The position numbers and the translations under genes were made by a program. This document shows, in pieces, positions 62,506 to 64,000 of a stretch of 64,000 nucleotides of DNA (position 1 is the stretch's first letter; every line of letters begins with the position of its first letter). Origin of the DNA: TMP-24 sp041397305 (lineage in GTDB: Bacteria > Pseudomonadota > Alphaproteobacteria > Rhodobacterales > Rhodobacteraceae); contig JAWKWX010000002.1 in assembly GCA_041397305.1 (NCBI GenBank), positions 248,001-312,000 of the forward strand. Direction: 5' to 3'. The notes beneath the pieces were generated by a model. The model made no database searches. It was not told the origin of the DNA and worked only from the letters and a program-made list of their open reading frames with translations.

Positions 62506-64000
62506 AAGACTTCATCCTTCCCGATCAGGATTTCGGCACCCCCGCCTCGAAAGCGAAAGAGATGGTCACGCTGACCATCGACGGGTTCGACGTCACCGTG
62601 CCCGCAGGCACCTCGATCATGCGCGCGGCGAAGGAAGTGGGGATTTCCGTCCCCAAACTCTGCGCCACCGACATGGTTGACGCCTTCGGCTCTTGCCGTC
62701 TGTGCCTGGTGGAAATCGAAGGCCGCGCGGGCACGCCCGCCAGCTGCACCACCCCCGTCGCCCCCGGCATCAAGGTTCATACTCAGACCGGCCGCCTGAA
62801 GGACATCCGCCGCGGCGTGATGGAACTTTACATCTCCGACCACCCGCTCGACTGCCTGACCTGCGTGTCGAACGGCGATTGCGAATTGCAGGACATGGCA
62901 GGCGTGGTCGGCCTGCGCGATGTGCGCTACGAGGCGCCTCCCCAATCTGACCTGTCGACCCATTTCCGCGCCAAGAACACCAGCGGCGAAGCCAACCCGC
63001 AGTTCATCCCCAAGGACGAATCGAACCCCTATTTCTCCTACGATCCGTCGAAATGCATCGTCTGCTCGCGCTGCGTGAGGGCCTGCGAGGAAGTGCAGGG
63101 CACCTTCGCCCTGACGATCGAGGGGCGTGGCTGGGACAGCCGGGTGAAGGCGGGGATGAAGTCGGACACGTTCCTGACGTCCGACTGCGTCTCCTGCGGC
63201 GCCTGTGTGCAGGCCTGCCCGACCGGGACGCTTGCCGAAAAATCGATGTACGAGATCGGCACCCCGGAACGGTCGGTCATCACCACCTGCGCCTATTGCG
63301 GTGTGGGCTGCTCCTTCAAGGCCGAGATGCGGGGCGACGAGCTGGTCCGCATGGTCCCCTACAAGCAGGGCAAGGCCAACCGCGGCCACAGTTGCGTGAA
63401 GGGCCGTTTCGCCTATGGCTATGCCAGCCACAAGGACCGGATCCTGAACCCGATGATCCGCGACAAGATCACCGACCCCTGGAAGGAAGTGACCTGGGCC
63501 GAGGCGATGGACTTCGCCGCCGCGCGGATGAAGGCCATTCAGGCCAAACACGGCAAGGAATCGGTCGGGGTCATCACGTCCAGCCGCTGCACCAATGAAG
63601 AAACCTATCTGGTGCAGAAACTGACCCGCGCGGTCTTCGGCAACAACAACACCGACACCTGCGCCCGCGTCTGCCACTCGCCCACGGGTTACGGCCTTGG
63701 CCAGACCTTCGGCACCTCGGCCGGCACACAGGACTTTGACTCGGTCGAGGAAACCGATGTCGCCATCGTCATCGGCGCGAACCCGGCCGCCGGCCATCCG
63801 GTGTTTGCCTCGCGCCTGAAGAAGCGCCTGCGTCAGGGCGCGCAACTGATCGTCATCGACCCGCGCCGGACGGAAATGGTGCAGTCGAACCATATCAAGG
63901 CCGCGCATCATCTGGCGCTGCGCCCCGGCACGAACGTGGCGGTCGTCACCGCGCTCGCCCATGTGATCGTGACCGAAAAGCTTTATGACGAGGCCTTCAT
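62502..64000 (+). CDS. fdsA: NAD-dependent formate dehydrogenase, alpha catalytic subunit (cut by window edge)
   Basis: The first 499 codons of the molybdenum catalytic subunit, starting at ATG 62502 and open to the window end. Domains in order are a [2Fe-2S] ferredoxin (CATDMVDAFGSCRLC, about 53-67, and later C), a His-Cys [4Fe-4S] site (HPLDCLTCVSNGDC), two [4Fe-4S] clusters (CIVCSRCVRAC and CVSCGACVQAC), a fourth cluster at TCAYCGVGC, and the Mo-bis-MGD domain. C387 in TDTCARVCHS is at the position of the Mo-ligating cysteine of Rhodobacter capsulatus FdsA (Cys386). It oxidises formate to CO2. The C-terminus and probably fdsC/fdsD lie beyond the window. Confidence 0.95.
   Translation, partial: MKDFILPDQDFGTPASKAKEMVTLTIDGFDVTVPAGTSIMRAAKEVGISVPKLCATDMVDAFGSCRLCLVEIEGRAGTPASCTTPVAPGIKVHTQTGRLKDIRRGVMELYISDHPLDCLTCVSNGDCELQDMAGVVGLRDVRYEAPPQSDLSTHFRAKNTSGEANPQFIPKDESNPYFSYDPSKCIVCSRCVRACEEVQGTFALTIEGRGWDSRVKAGMKSDTFLTSDCVSCGACVQACPTGTLAEKSMYEIGTPERSVITTCAYCGVGCSFKAEMRGDELVRMVPYKQGKANRGHSCVKGRFAYGYASHKDRILNPMIRDKITDPWKEVTWAEAMDFAAARMKAIQAKHGKESVGVITSSRCTNEETYLVQKLTRAVFGNNNTDTCARVCHSPTGYGLGQTFGTSAGTQDFDSVEETDVAIVIGANPAAGHPVFASRLKKRLRQGAQLIVIDPRRTEMVQSNHIKAAHHLALRPGTNVAVVTALAHVIVTEKLYDEAF

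Overview
The window is high-GC DNA laid out like a Rhodobacterales (Paracoccaceae/Rhodobacteraceae) chromosome. The support is protein-level resemblance throughout: rpoB-rpoC, serB/serC/serA with a serC-type RNA leader, NsrR/NnrS, a DddQ-like DMSP lyase, a small lysine-rich MSKDKNRG protein, and an fds-type NAD-linked formate dehydrogenase operon. No rRNA, tRNA or CRISPR array was seen. The window opens inside rpoB and closes inside fdsA.

Layout. 1-5.6 kb: end of rpoB, then rpoC, which carries a one-base deletion near 2181 in this assembly, and an intrinsic terminator. 5.7-12.4 kb: the remnant of an IS481-type element, then a leftward nitric-oxide operon (broken truncated haemoglobin, DUF488, nitronate monooxygenase, 5-FTHF cyclo-ligase, nnrS). 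The operon diverges from nsrR across a perfect palindrome; decayed ClC and intact TSUP transporter genes and serB follow. 12.6-19.1 kb: serC-serA, a DddQ-like cupin, two metallophosphoesterases and a thiolase. 19.2-26.7 kb: pbpC and a giant alpha-2-macroglobulin lipoprotein-like gene. 26.9-36.4 kb: hybrid histidine kinase, recQ, yggT, thioesterase, UMF1-type MFS transporter, mepA, esterase-like protein and yhhQ-like queuosine precursor transporter. 36.4-37.4 kb: an 18-codon mini-ORF with an extreme Shine-Dalgarno sequence, and a Phd/Doc toxin-antitoxin pair. 37.5-39.5 kb: parE.

39.6-55.2 kb is the accessory stretch. It holds a lower-GC secreted TagO-like/peptidoglycan-binding protein, one copy of a ~550-bp segmental duplication (small basic protein plus the uvrC tail), a complete 1011-bp IS481-family element abutting it, and a copper/silver efflux operon (cusA, cusB, FixH-like, Cys-rich secreted protein). 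It continues with an RpiR-regulated polar amino-acid ABC transporter followed by an N-succinylamino-acid-racemase-like enzyme and a GNAT acyltransferase, then a truncated IS and the second copy of the duplication, leading into intact uvrC.

55.1-64 kb returns to core genes: uvrC, an SDR, a 48-aa Cys-rich membrane peptide, an S49 peptidase, then the LysR regulator and the fdsG-fdsB-(DUF4287)-fdsA operon. Main points of biology are NO sensing and detoxification (NsrR regulon), serine synthesis, copper export, likely D-amino-acid salvage (ABC uptake, N-acylation, racemisation) and formate oxidation. The most unusual signals are the mini-ORF with a 16-nt perfect complement of the 16S 3' end, the uvrC-tail/small-protein duplication bounded by IS481 sequences, and a DUF4287 gene embedded in the fds operon.
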